Positions 1-10,600 of a stretch of DNA of 64,000 nucleotides are shown here, piece after piece; position 1 is the first letter of the stretch, and every line of letters begins with the position of its first letter. This stretch comes from Heloderma charlesbogerti. Lineage: Eukaryota; Chordata; Lepidosauria; Squamata; Helodermatidae. The stretch spans positions 620,001-684,000 of the forward strand of contig JANEZZ010000407.1 of assembly GCA_026122225.1 (NCBI GenBank), in the 5' to 3' direction. The position numbers and the translations under genes are program-made. The notes under the pieces were generated by a model. The model saw nothing but the letters and a program-made list of their open reading frames with translations, was not told where the DNA came from and made no database searches.

Positions 1-165
1 TTCCTCCAGCAGCGTGATCAACTTGCACTTGTTGCAGGTGTAGGCCGTGTTGTTCTCAGGCAAGAAAACAAACATGGCACACACCTTGCAGGTCACCACC
101 ACTGGAGAGTCCTGTCCTTCCATAGCCTCTTTTCCCTTTCTGTGTCTAGCTTTGTGATTGTTCTA
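1..165 (-). mobile_element. CR1 LINE, 5' UTR and start of ORF1, cut by window edge
   Basis: The sequence matches, nearly base for base, the ORF1 start and 5' UTR of the long minus-strand CR1 at 18483-22665 (compare 22205-22375). On the minus strand it encodes the ORF1 N-terminus with two CxxC pairs (VTCKVC and YTCNKC), a zinc-knuckle-like arrangement. This copy keeps the first Cys that is changed to Tyr in the 22-kb copy. The rest of the element lies off the left edge. Confidence 0.85.
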
Positions 166-196
166 GACTGTTAATGGCTGTTAATGGCTACTAGAC

Positions 197-395
197 ATGA
201 TGGCTCTATGCTGCTTCCAGTATCAGAGGCATCTCAGTATCAGTTGCTGCGGAAGATACATAGGAGTGTCGTTGCACTTGTGTCCTGCTTGTGGGCTTTC
301 CACCAGGGCATTCGGTTGGCCAATGTGGGAACAGAATGATGGATTAGAGAGGCTTTTGGCCCCATCCAGCAGGCCTCCTCTTAATGTTTCCTCAT
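197..395 (+). mobile_element. 3' end of an old CR1-clade LINE
   Basis: The segment resembles, in inverse orientation, the 3' end of the element at 3935-4150: a phrase on preceding bases, 'gcttgtgggctttcc', 'ggttggccaatgtgggaaca', then 'gatccagcaggcc'. It is a truncated non-coding tail and differs from the recent CR1 family by lacking the ATTCTATG tail. I infer the CR1 clade from the 3935-5345 copy, which has a coding part. The stretch 396-606 that follows shows nothing recognisable. Confidence 0.5.
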
Positions 396-606
396 AGAGG
401 ACTTGCTTAGGCAGAGCGTGTGGGAAGACACAGGAGGTGAGGAATGGAAGGAAGAAGCAAGGATGTGTCTGGAGGAGGTGGCCTGCACTGCAAGGTCAGC
501 CAACTGCCGTCTGTCCTGCATCTCCTTCGCTCCCTCCTCTGCTTTCTGGAAATTGTGCCCTCCACTTTGCCATGGCTGTTCAGCTGCCACCCACCCAAGG
601 ACTGGG

Positions 607-1345
607 TATCATAGAATCATAGTAGGGTTGGAAGGGGCCTACTGTCAGGGTGGACACTGAGCCCATAGAATCCCAGAGTAGTTCTGATTCTGAGGAAGAG
701 CAGTCGCTCCTGGGAGAGGAGCGCGCTCCTCTTTCCCAGGGCCCACAGCTGACGGAGATTCCTCCCACCAGCATTCCTAGATTAGAAAGCAGTCCAGGGA
801 GTGATCGAGCACAGATAGCAGACTTGGTGGATGAGTGACGCAGACAGCGGCGCCAGATGGAGGGTGTGGAAAGGAGGCGAAGTGCCTGGGTGGCGCGCAA
901 ACGAAGGCTGCGCTCAGAGGCTCCAAGGGAAAAGGGGAGGGACTCTCCCTAGTCCTTAAGTTCAGGGGTCTGCCAGTAATTCCCTTCCAAACGGGGACCA
1001 ACTGTTCCAACTTAGGGCATAGGTACTGTGCTGCTCAGATCTAGTTGCGATTGGTAGAGTTGTTAAGTTGTAAAAGAAGAATAAAGCTTTGAAAGGAATT
1101 CCTTTGTCTGTGTCTGGACTTGGCTACTGGTTTAGACTGAGAGGGGCCTCCAAGGAGCCCTTGATACCTACAAGGCCATCGAGTCCAACCCCCTGCTCAA
1201 TGCAGGAATGCAAGTCAGAGTATTCCAGGGAGTAGCGCCCGTGGTCCCAGAACCCAAATCTCTCTCGTCGGCACCACCTTCGTAGCCAGTCATTCACCCG
1301 GAGTATTTTTCGTTCCCTTTCTGTTCCTCTTCTGACTACTGTATT
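607..1345 (-). mobile_element. CR1 LINE, internally deleted, split by a solo LTR
   Basis: The 3' tip (607-642, starting with the inverted tail catagaatcatag) is interrupted at 643 and resumes at 1167 with 'aaggccatcgagtccaac'. At about 1218 it jumps from the 3' UTR straight into the distal ORF1 region (1225-1345, matching 21410-21520). Almost all of ORF2 is therefore missing. It is a dead fragment. The joining of ORF1 to 3' UTR implies a deletion of several kilobases or a template jump during insertion. Confidence 0.75.
643..1166 (+). mobile_element. Solo LTR (524 bp) with 5-bp target duplication
   Basis: The block starts with TGTCA and ends with TGATA, a near-perfect short LTR inverted repeat. 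It is flanked on both sides by CCTAC (638-642 and 1167-1171). Removing it restores an uninterrupted CR1 3' end. A polyadenylation signal AATAAA lies at 1080-1085, as expected near the R/U5 part of an LTR. No internal gag, pol or env region is present. Five-base duplications fit Gypsy-type elements and also some endogenous retroviruses; the family is not determined. Orientation is inferred from the AATAAA. Confidence 0.65.
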
Positions 1346-1479
1346 TATTGTAATTTCTTCAACCCAGGACCTTTCCTGGAATTAACTGCCCACCTGGGAA
1401 GCACCAACTGTCGCCTCTCTGCCAGACGGAAATGCCACACGCTCGCTGTTGTACTGGCAAAGTACAGGCCACCCGGCCA

Positions 1480-2900
1480 GGTCAGGTCCAGGCAAAGGCC
1501 TTCGTCGTTCGCTCCCTTCGACACGAAGCCCTCGGCCTCGCCGCTTCCTCTCCCCGGGCGACGTGCGCGCCACCCGGCTCGCCTCGCCTCGCCTCGCCTC
1601 GCCAGCAGTCGCGCAGCCGCACCAGTCGGCTCCGGGGCGCACCTCGCGCGCTGGCCACGACACACCTTCGGCGGCCGCCGCTCAGTCTCCCCTCGCCCCG
1701 CGGGTCGCAAGCCGGGCAGGCGCGGAGAGCGGCCTGCGCAGCAGCCCGGCGGCGAGGGGAGCCGAGGAAAGCGCGGCGGGGCCCGCCAGGCCTGGCGCCC
1801 CCCGCACAGGCCGCGAGAGGGCAGCGGGGGCGCGGGCCGGGCCCGAGGCGCCGCGGGAGAGGCGGCCCGGCCGCAGGCGCGTCGGCGCCTCCCCGCCCGA
1901 GGCCTGCTCCGTGCGAACGCACGAAGCCGGCGGCGTGGGCCGCGGGCGGCGTTCGCCCGCCGCCCCGCCAGGAGGGGCCAGGGCGCCGGCGGCCGAGGGG
2001 CCCGGTGCCGCGAGGGGCGGCGCGGCGCGGCGCGGCCTGCTGCGGCCGGGAGAGCCGCCGGAGCGGCGCGGGCGCGGCGCCCCGGCCGCCTCGTGCCGCC
2101 CGCGGCCCGGAAGGGGCAGCGCCCGCGGGCCCTTGCGGGAGCGCGGCGCGGAAGCCGGGCCGGGGCCGGGGGCGGCCCTGCATGCAGCGGCCGGCCGCCG
2201 CCGCGGGAGGCGGAGCGGCAAGCGCCCTCGGAGAGCCCGGCGGCCCGCGGAGCAGCGTCGGCTCGGCTCGGCTCGGCGCTGCGCCCGGCCAGGCGCGGCA
2301 CGGGCGGCCCCTTCCCGGCCAGAGGCCCCGGCGGACGAGCGGAGCCTCCCGCGCGGCCGCGGGCCTTCAGGGGACGCCTCCCCGCGGGCCGGGCGCCTCG
2401 CGGGGCTGCCCGTCCCGCCGCCGTGGCCGCGGAGGCCCCCGCCGGGGCTGCGGGCGCACGGTCCCGCGTGGGGGCGCCCGGGCCCTCGCAGGGCGCGCCG
2501 CGGGCCGGGTTCCGGGCGCGGGGCGGCCCCGCGTGCTCCGCCGGGCGCGCGCTCGGGCGCCGCGTGGCCTGCCCGCCGGGGCGGCCTCCGGCCCCGCCTT
2601 CCCGCGCCAGGCTGCCCGAGGGCCAGGCGGGGACCGGCCGTGCTCCGAAGCTGGCGCAGGCTGCCTGGGCGCGGCCCGCGCAGCCGCCGCGTGGCGCGCT
2701 CGGCGGGGCGGGGCGGGGCGGGGGGGCTGCGGCGAAGCCGGCGCAGCAGAGCGCCAGCGCGGGAGCGCCGAGCCCGGGAGCGCCCCGCGCCCCCCCGGCG
2801 CCCCCCGCGCTCTGGGCTCCCAGGGAAGCGTGCGTCAGGCGGCAGCGCGGAGGCCAAAGCATCCGCAGCCCCCGTTGCCTGCTGGCCGCCGGACTGCCGT
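1480..2900. promoter_or_regulatory. CpG island 1
   Basis: The block is extremely rich in G+C and retains abundant CpG, in contrast to the flanking DNA. It contains short GC repeats: CCTCG units near 1577-1605, GGCTC units near 2257-2277, and GGGGC units near 2703-2730. Long open frames in several frames on both strands reflect the lack of AT-containing stop codons. I recognise no protein domain. It may be a promoter or first exon of a host gene; direction unknown. Confidence 0.6.
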
Positions 2901-3934
2901 GGGGCTTCCTCAAGGGGCGGCCGGTGGAGGTACTGGAATGGGGACGAAGCACCCAGCAAGGCCTCCTCTGCAGGACCAAGGACGCTGGGTGGGGAGCTCA
3001 CCAGGGGAGCGGCCCGACTCGGGGCCCAGCCGAGCAGCAGGAGGCCGTGACCCGCAGGTGTGGGGGTGGCAGTGGGCAAAAGGCCCGCTGCTGTCTCAGG
3101 AGCCCCTTCGGAGGCGGCTGGAGGCCTGCTGAGAAGGCGCCTTAAACATGGAAGACGCCTCGGAGCCCAGTCGTTCCCTCTGGGACCTTCACCTAGGACC
3201 ACACCCCAGCTAAAAGCATGCAAAGCAAAGGAGGGGCTTTTGCTCTATAGCCCAACGTGCACGAGGGGGCCTCTTCCTAACCAAGGGCCAAAGAACTGTG
3301 GAAGGAACGACCCCATCCCAATGCTGAGCACATCTCTACCCGAAAGAGAGAGCCTTTGATCAGGGAGGAAGAGAGGTGCAAGCAAGGCCCCTGTGAGGGC
3401 AAAGAACGCTGGTCTCGTCCTGGGAAACCCACAGAAAAGTGGTGCCAGGCAGAGAGGACAGCCCTTAGCTGGTGAGCGGGGGCATGACATTCCGAGCCCT
3501 CCAATCTGCCAATTTGTCTTTTGATACTTGACACATTCCCATGCCACTCCTGTTCTCATTTCACTCGATGACCTTTTAATGATGCCGTTAATAATTGCTT
3601 GATTTGTCAAACTTCCCCTTTCTCATGTGTTGGCCTGGGAAAAAGTGCAGATCAAACCAGCAAAGGTGGGTTGAGACACCTGGAGCATCTGGTTGGCAGG
3701 CAAGAGCTGTGTTGTGCTTAGCTGAAAACCAGTTCCTTTCCTGCAGAGACAGGATCCTCTCCAGCCAGATGTGCTCAGCAGACAATAAGAACACGCTGAC
3801 TTTCCTTCTCCATAGTCGTACAGAGGCTCAGTCAGAGGACCCCATTGGCGAAGGCCATGTTGCTGCAGCACCTTTGGCTGAGCTTCTGTAGAATTCAACA
3901 TTGCTGGTGTGGGGTCTGTGTCTGTCTGTCTTAA
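2901..3934. other. No recognisable feature
   Basis: GC content falls steadily away from the CpG island. I see no repeat family, convincing exon or RNA gene here. Confidence 0.4.
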
Positions 3935-5345
3935 GAACATAAGAAGAGCCCTGCTGGATCAGAACAAGCAAGGGGCCATCTAGTCCAGCATTCTGTTCCC
4001 ACAGTGGCCAACCAGATGTTGACCAGGAAACCACAAGCAGGACACAAGTACATCAGCACCCTCCAGCCCATGTTCCTCAGCAACTGGTGTACAGAGGCAT
4101 ACCGCATCAGGTACTGGAGGTAGCACATAGCCCTCAAGCCTAGTAGCCATGGATAGCCTTCTCCTGGAATCCCCTTTTAAAGCCATCCAAGAGCCAGTGT
4201 AGTGGTGAGAGTGACGGACTGGGAGCCGGGAGATCCGGGTTCTAGTCCCCACTTGGCCATGGAAGCTCACTGGGTGACTTTGGGCCAGTCACAGACTCTC
4301 AGCCCAACCCACCTCACAGGGTTGTTGTTGTGAGGATACAACGGTGAGGAGGAGGATAATGTAAGCCGCCTTGAGTTCCTTGCGAGAGGGAGAAAGGCGG
4401 GGTATAAATGCAATAAATAAAAATAAAATAAATAAAAAAAAAGTTGGTGGCCAGCACTCCATCTTGTGGTAGCGAATTCCATAGTTTAACTATGCTCTGT
4501 GTGAAGAAGTCCTTCCTTTTTTATCTGTCCTGAATCTTCCACCAATCAGTTTCATGGGATGACCCCTTTGGGTTCTAGTATTATGTGAAAGGGAGAAAAG
4601 TATCCCCCTATGCACATTCTTCACACCATGCATAATTTTGTAGACCTCTGTCATGTCTCCTCTTGCCCTCCTTTTTTCCAAGCTAAACAATCCCAGCTGT
4701 TGTAACCTTCCCTCGTAGGGGAGATGCTTCAGCCCCTTGATCATTTTAGTTGCCCTCTGCATTTTTTTCAGCTTTACAATATCCTTTTTTAGGTGTGGTG
4801 ACCAGAACTGGACACAGTATTCCACATGTGGCAGCACCATCGATTTGTTTAGGGGCAGCATGATGTTGCCAGTTTTATTCTCAATTCCTTTTCTTATTAT
4901 GCCTAACATGGAGTTAGCCTTTTTTTACAGCAGCTGCACACTGGGTTGACATCTTCATTGAGCTGTCCACCACAACCCCCAGATCTCTTTCCCGGTCAGC
5001 CACCACTAGCTCAGATCCCGTCAGGCTATACTTGTACGTTGGGGCAAAAAATCCCAACTTCATCACTTTACGCTTGCTTATATTGAATTGCATTTGCCAT
5101 TTGGATGCCCATTCTCCCAGTCTGGAGAGACCTTTTGGAGCTCCTCACAATCCTTTTTTTAACTACCCTAAATAATTATGTGTCATCGGCAAACTTGGCC
5201 ACTTCATTGCTCGCTCCTAATTCCAGATAATTTATGAACAAGCATTGGTCCCAATACAGATCCCTGTGGGACCCCACTAATTTTTTCCCTCCATTGGGAG
5301 AATTTAGCGCCTATTCCTACTCTCAGGTTCCATGCCAGTAGTTCC
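3935..5345 (-). mobile_element. Old CR1-clade LINE, 3' half
   Basis: On the minus strand an open frame (4490-4909) encodes the C-terminal part of a CR1-type ORF2, including EYCVQFWSPH and LGLFSLEKRRARGD, which align with the recent CR1 copies but are clearly diverged. The 5' flank to 5345 continues the ORF in broken frames, and the 3' UTR runs to about 3935. A MIR-type SINE interrupts it at 4191-4441. It is an inactive, older subfamily than the ATTCTATG-tailed CR1. Confidence 0.7.
4191..4441 (+). mobile_element. MIR/CORE-type tRNA-derived SINE
   Basis: The element begins 'gagccagtgtagtggtgag', has a B-box-like 'ggttctagtcc', then the conserved 'cacctcacagggttgttgt', and ends in 'gtataaatgcaataaataa' with an A-rich tail. 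It lies inside the old CR1-clade LINE, whose sequence continues on either side (…gccatccaa / gttggtggcc…). It is non-coding and would need a LINE, probably L2, for mobility. Confidence 0.75.
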
Positions 5346-5389
5346 TTCCGTGCCTAACAAACAACAATGGACCATCTCATTTGGTCGAT

Positions 5390-5662
5390 GCACCCTGGAT
5401 CTGGAACAGCCTTTTCAGAAAGGTTCACCAGGAGCCCGCTGTGTGGACTTTTCAGCGCCTGGACAAGACCTTTTTGTTCACCCAGGCCTTTAAAATACTT
5501 CACGTTTTGTGGCCTGGTCCTCTTTTTTTAAATTTGTGTTTCAACTGCGTTAATTTCTAATCAGCTTTATATTGCATTTTAAGTTGTACTTGTTCTCTGA
5601 ACCACCCAGAGAACATGTTATGACAGGCAAAAGCTATATAAATTTAGTAAATAAATGAAGTA
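5390..5662 (+). mobile_element. L2 LINE 3' end, old
   Basis: Degraded coding text for the L2 C-terminus ('ctggaacagcctttt', 'gacaagacctttttgttcacccaggcctt') is followed by a 3' UTR with 'gaaccacccagagaac' and an AAAT-type tail. These features match the 3' end of the intact L2 at 10600-12090. It is strongly diverged and 5'-truncated. Confidence 0.65.
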
Positions 5663-5841
5663 AACTAAATCAAATTCAGCCCACCTTTCCCAGGGTTTTT
5701 GCATTCTGTGTCTTTGCAGCTGGCAGGGTGCTCTCTCCCTCCTTGACTCCCTCTCTGGTCCAGCCCCCTCCAGCCTCCCTCAGCCTCCTGCATCTGGCTA
5801 GTCCCAGGTGACCCTTCTGAGCCCTTCACTGCACCCTTCAA

Positions 5842-6970
5842 TATACCTCGACTTCAGCAAAGCGTTCGACAAGTGCCCCATGATCTCCTGATGAGCAAAC
5901 TAGCTCAAAGTGGGCTAGATGAAACAACGATCCGGTGGATCCACAGTTGGCTACAGAATCGGACTCCAAGAGTGCTTATCAATGGGACCTTCTCAAACTA
6001 GGGAGACGTAAGGTGTGGGGCACCACAAGGCTCAGTCCTGGGCCCAGTGCTCTTCCACATTGTATTAATGACTTGGAGGAGGAGGTGCAGGGAATGCTGC
6101 TCAGATTTGCAGATGACACAAAATTGGGCAGAATAATACTCAGGAAGACAGAAACAAAATTCAAAGTGATCTGGATAGACTGGAGCGCTGGGCAGAAAAC
6201 AACGGAATGAAATTTAATGGGTAAATGCCAAGTTCTGTGCCGAGGAAACGGAAACCAAATGCACAGTTACAAGATGGGGGATATGTGGCTCAACAACACT
6301 ACAAGCGAGAAGGATCTTGGAATTGTTGTAGATCAAAAGCTGAGTATGAGTCAACAATGTGATATGGCTGCAAAAAAGGCCAGTGGTACCTGGGGCTGCA
6401 TTCATAGAAGCATCGCTTCCAAATCCCGGGAAGTACTAGTTCCCCTCTCCTCAGTACTGGTTAGGCCTCATCTGGAGTATTGTGTCCAGTTCTGGAAACC
6501 ACACTTTCAGAAGGATGCAGACAAACGAGAGGGTTCAGAGGAGGGCAACAAAGATGATCAAGGGACTAGAAACCCCTATGAGGAGAGACTGAAAGAAATG
6601 GGCATGTTCAGCCTGGAGAAGAGAAGACTGAGCGGAGATAGGATAGCACTCTTCAAGTACTTGAAAGGTTGTCACGGAGAGGAAGGCCAGGATCTCTTCT
6701 CAATCATCCCGGAGACCAGGACACGGAAGAATGGGCTCAAGTTCCAGGAAGCCACATTCCGGCTGAACATCAGGAAAAACGTCCTGACTAGAGCAACATG
6801 ACAATGGAACCAATGACCTAGGGAGGTGATGGGCTCTCCCATGCTAGAGGCATTGAAGCGGAAGCTGGACAGCCACTTGTCAGGGATGCTTTGACTTCCT
6901 GCATTGAGGAGGGAGTTGGACTCGATGGTCTTATAGGCCCCTGCGACCTTACTATTCTATGATTCTATGA
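5842..6970 (+). mobile_element. CR1 LINE, 5'-truncated
   Basis: It starts inside the reverse transcriptase at 'atacctcgacttcagcaaagc' and runs through to the tail 'attctatgattctatga'. The frame is broken into at least two parts: 5935-6210, containing the RT box RFADDTKLG, and 6217-6801, the C-terminal region EYCVQFWKPHFQ to the end. A small deletion separates a Lys-Val-Pro motif upstream. It is a dead copy. Confidence 0.9.
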
Positions 6971-7107
6971 CCCTGAGGGGGGATTCCACACACAAAGGGC
7001 CCCAGCAGATGCTCTTTCTGTCACTCCTGAGACCTTTGACCCTGCTGAAATGAGGCAGCCTAAAGGAATACGCCAAATGCACTTTTCATTGCATGGAGAG
7101 GTAGATC

Positions 7108-7435
7108 AAGGAGCCTGGGGAAGGAGGACCAGCCAGCAGCTGCACCAGGTGGATCCTGAGCCTGCTTCTGCCCCCGCCCACAGGTACTTAAGGCGGGGCT
7201 GCCAGAGGCTGCTCGGGAAGGAGCCTGGGGAAGGAGGACCAGCCTGCAGCTGCACCAGGTGGATCCTGAGCCTGAGCCTGCTTCTGCCCCCGCCCACAGG
7301 TACTTAAGGCGGGGCTGCCAGAGGCTGCTCGGGAAGGAGCCTGGGGAAGGAGGACCAGCCTGCAGCTGCACCAGGTGGATCCTGAGCCTGCTTCTGCCCC
7401 CGCCCACAGGTACTTAAGGCGGGGCTGCCAGAGGC
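7108..7435 (+). repeat. Tandem monomers at the 5' end of an L2 LINE
   Basis: Three direct repeats begin with 'aaggagcctggggaaggagg': 7108-7217 (110 bp), 7218-7333 (116 bp, with a 6-bp GAGCCT duplication) and 7334-about 7435 (partial). Each ends with 'caggtacttaaggcggggctg', containing a TATA-like TACTTAAG next to GC boxes. The array abuts the L2 5' UTR. By analogy with the monomers of mouse L1, I infer a repeated promoter. It is not a CRISPR array: the units are contiguous without spacers. Confidence 0.8.
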
Positions 7436-7675
7436 AGCGCCTCGGCGTCGCGCCAAGCGTCGCACTTGGAGTCGCAAGATCTACCCACCTGCCTCTCCAG
7501 AGACACCAGCAGCCACAACACCAGCAGCAAATAGCAGCAGCAGCAGAGGGCAGCAGCTTTAAAGACCAGGGGAAGGGGCAAACGTGGATTATCTGCTCCT
7601 TCTTAGCTGCTGTTCTCTTTTATCTCTTTTATATTCTTTTAAATTGTTGTGTATTTTATATCTTAATATTTTAAT

Positions 7676-10600
7676 ATGTGCCTGGGAGGACTATTGGACA
7701 ACTCAGGGGGTGGGGGAGGTGCCACCATAACTGTGGTCACGGGCAGGGGGAGGTATGGCGTTGGGGGATTAACAGGCCAGCTGAGGAGAAGAGGGGCTAG
7801 ACACCTTATAGCTGTCCCCTCTTCTGGTTCTTCCCCCAACCTGATGGTTCCTGGCAGCCTTACCAGTCTGCCCTCGGGTCTGGTGGTGCTGCTGCTGAAT
7901 GCCAGGTCGGCCCAAAATAAGACCTCCCTCATCCATGATTTGATTGTGGATGAGGGGGCTGACCTGGTATGTATTACTGAGACCTGGGTGGGGGAACTGG
8001 GAGGGGTCACTCTCTCCCAGCTGTGCCCTCCTGGGTACTCGGTGCAGCACCAACACCGACTTGAGGGTCGGGGAGGGGGGGTTGCCGTGGTCTATAGGAA
8101 TTCAATCTCCCTCTCCAGGCTTCCTGCTCATTCGAGTGCGGATCTTGAGTGTCTGTACCTTGTGTTGGGTACCCGGGACAGATTAGGGATTCTGTTGGTG
8201 TACCGCCCACCCCGCTGCCCATCGGACTCCCTGCCTGAGCTGACGGAGGTGGTCTCGGACTTGGTGTTGAGGACCCCCAGGATGATGGTCCTGGGGGATC
8301 TCAACTTCCATGCCGAGGCCGCTGTATCCGGGGCGGCTCAGGACTTCATGGCCGCCATGACAACCATGGGGCTGTCCCAACATGTCATCGGCCCAACGCA
8401 TATAAAAGGACACACGCTTGATCTGGTTTTCTCGACTGGGCAGGAGGATGGTGATCTGAAAGTAGAGGAATTAACATCTGTCCCTTTGTCATGGTCAGAT
8501 CACTTCCTGCTGAGGTTTAGACTTCTGGCGGCCTTTCCCCTCTGCAAGGGTGGGGGACCTATTAAAATGGTCCGCCCCCGGAGATTAATGGATTCCGATG
8601 GATTCCAGAGGGCTCTGGGGGATTTTCCTGCTGGTATGGCTGGTGCTCCTGTCGAAGCCCAGGTCGCTCTGTGGAATGCAGAGATGACTCGGGCGGTTGA
8701 CACGATCGCGCCCAAGCGCCCTCTCCCTCTGAGCAGAGCCCGGCTAGCTCCTTGGTATACCCCTGAGCTGAGGGCAATGAAGCAAGAGGGGAGACGGCTA
8801 GAACGCAGGTGGAGGAAAACTTGTGTTGAGTCTGACCGAACACAGGTAAGAGCCCACTATCGAGCCTACTCTGTGGCGGTGAGGGTGGCAAAGAGGCAGT
8901 TCTTTTCCACCAGCATTGCATCTTCTCAGTGTCGTCCGGCAGAGCTTTTCCGAGTGGTTCGCGGCCTGTTACATTCTGGGCCAGGGAGAGAGACGGTGGA
9001 ACCCTCGGTAGCACGCTGTGACGAGTTTGCGCGGCACTTTGAGGATAAAGTCGCTCAGATTCGTCATGAATTGGACACCACCATTAATGCAGTTCCATTG
9101 GTAGAGGCGTTCAGAGCACCGTCTGGTCCAGTTTTATTGGATGAGTTTCAGTTACTGAGGCCTGAGGATGTGGACAAGGTGCTTGGCCAAGTCCGATCGA
9201 CCACTTGTGTGCTTGACCCTTGCCCTTCATGGCTTATTAAATCAAACAAGGAGGGGTTGTCCGGCTGGGTCCAGGAGGTTGTAAATTCCTCCTTGAGAGA
9301 GGGAGTGGTGCCTGCTGCTTTAAAAGAGGCAGTAATTAGACCACTCCTGAAAAAGCCTAACCTGGACCCAGAGAATGTTAACAATTATAGGCCAGTGGCC
9401 AACATCCCCTTCCTGGGCAAGGTGCTTGAGCGGGTGGTTGTAGGACAGCTCCAGGCACTCTTGAATGAAACGGATTATCTAGATCCATTTCAATCGGGCT
9501 TCAGGCCTGGTTTTGGAACGGAAACTGCCTTGGTCGCCCTGTGGGATGACCTCTGCCGGGAGAGGGACAGGGGGAGTGCGACCCTGTTGATTCTCCTGGA
9601 CCTCTCAGCGGCTTTCGATACCATCGACCATGGTATCCTTCTGGATAGGTTGTCTGGGTTGGGAGTTGGAGGCACTGCACTACAGTGGTTCCGCTCCTAC
9701 TTGGATGGCCGATTCCAGAAGGTGGTGCTGGGGGATTATTGCTCTGTGCCATGGCAATTGTGCCATGGGGTTCCACAGGGCTCTATTCTATCCCCCATGC
9801 TGTTTAACATCTACATGAAACCGCTGGGGGAGGTTATCCGGAGGTGTGGGCTGAGGTGCCATCAATATGCGGATGACACCCAGCTCTACCTCTCTTTCTC
9901 ATCAAAACCAGGTGAGGCAGTGGCTGTTCTGAACCAGTGCCTGGGCACGGTAATGGACTGGATGAGGGCTAATAAACTGAAACTCAATCCAGACAAGACG
10001 GAGGTACTGTTAGTGGGTGGTTCGTCTGCCCGGCTAGGTGATATTCAACCTGTTCTGGAGAGGGTTGCACTCCCCCTAAAGGATCAGGTTCGTAGTTTGG
10101 GGGTGCTCTTGGATCCAGAACTGTCACTTGAGGCACAGGTGAACTCAGTGGCACGGAGCACTTTTTATCAGCTTAGGCTGGTATACCAACTACGCCCTTA
10201 TCTGGACAGAGATAGCCTAGCTACAGTTATCCATGCTCTGATAACTTCTCGTCTGGATTACTGCAATGCGTTATACGTGGGGCTGCCTTTGAAAACGGTC
10301 CGGAAACTTCAGCTGGTCCAAAATAGGGCAGCAAGATTGTTAACAGGGACTGGCCTGCGAGCTCATATTACGCCAGTACTTTTCCAGCTGCACTGGCTGC
10401 CAGTCCATTTCCGGGCCCGATTCAAAGTGCTGGTGTTAACATTCAAAGCCCTTAACGGCTTGGGGCCAGGTTACCTGAAGGATCGCCTCCTCCCATATGT
10501 GCCTGCCCGGACCTTAAGATCATCCTCAGCGGCCCTTCTCCGTGAGCCCCTGCCAAAGGAAGTGAGGCGGGTGGCTACTAGGAGGAGGGCTTTTTCTGTT

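Noticed and set aside
1345..3223. Open frames of 350-566 codons on both strands
   Set aside because: They overlap one another in several frames within extreme GC content, encode only Ala/Arg/Gly/Pro-rich text, and show no domain.
7108..7435. CRISPR array
   Set aside because: The units are over 100 bp, adjoin without spacers, and the genome is a vertebrate.
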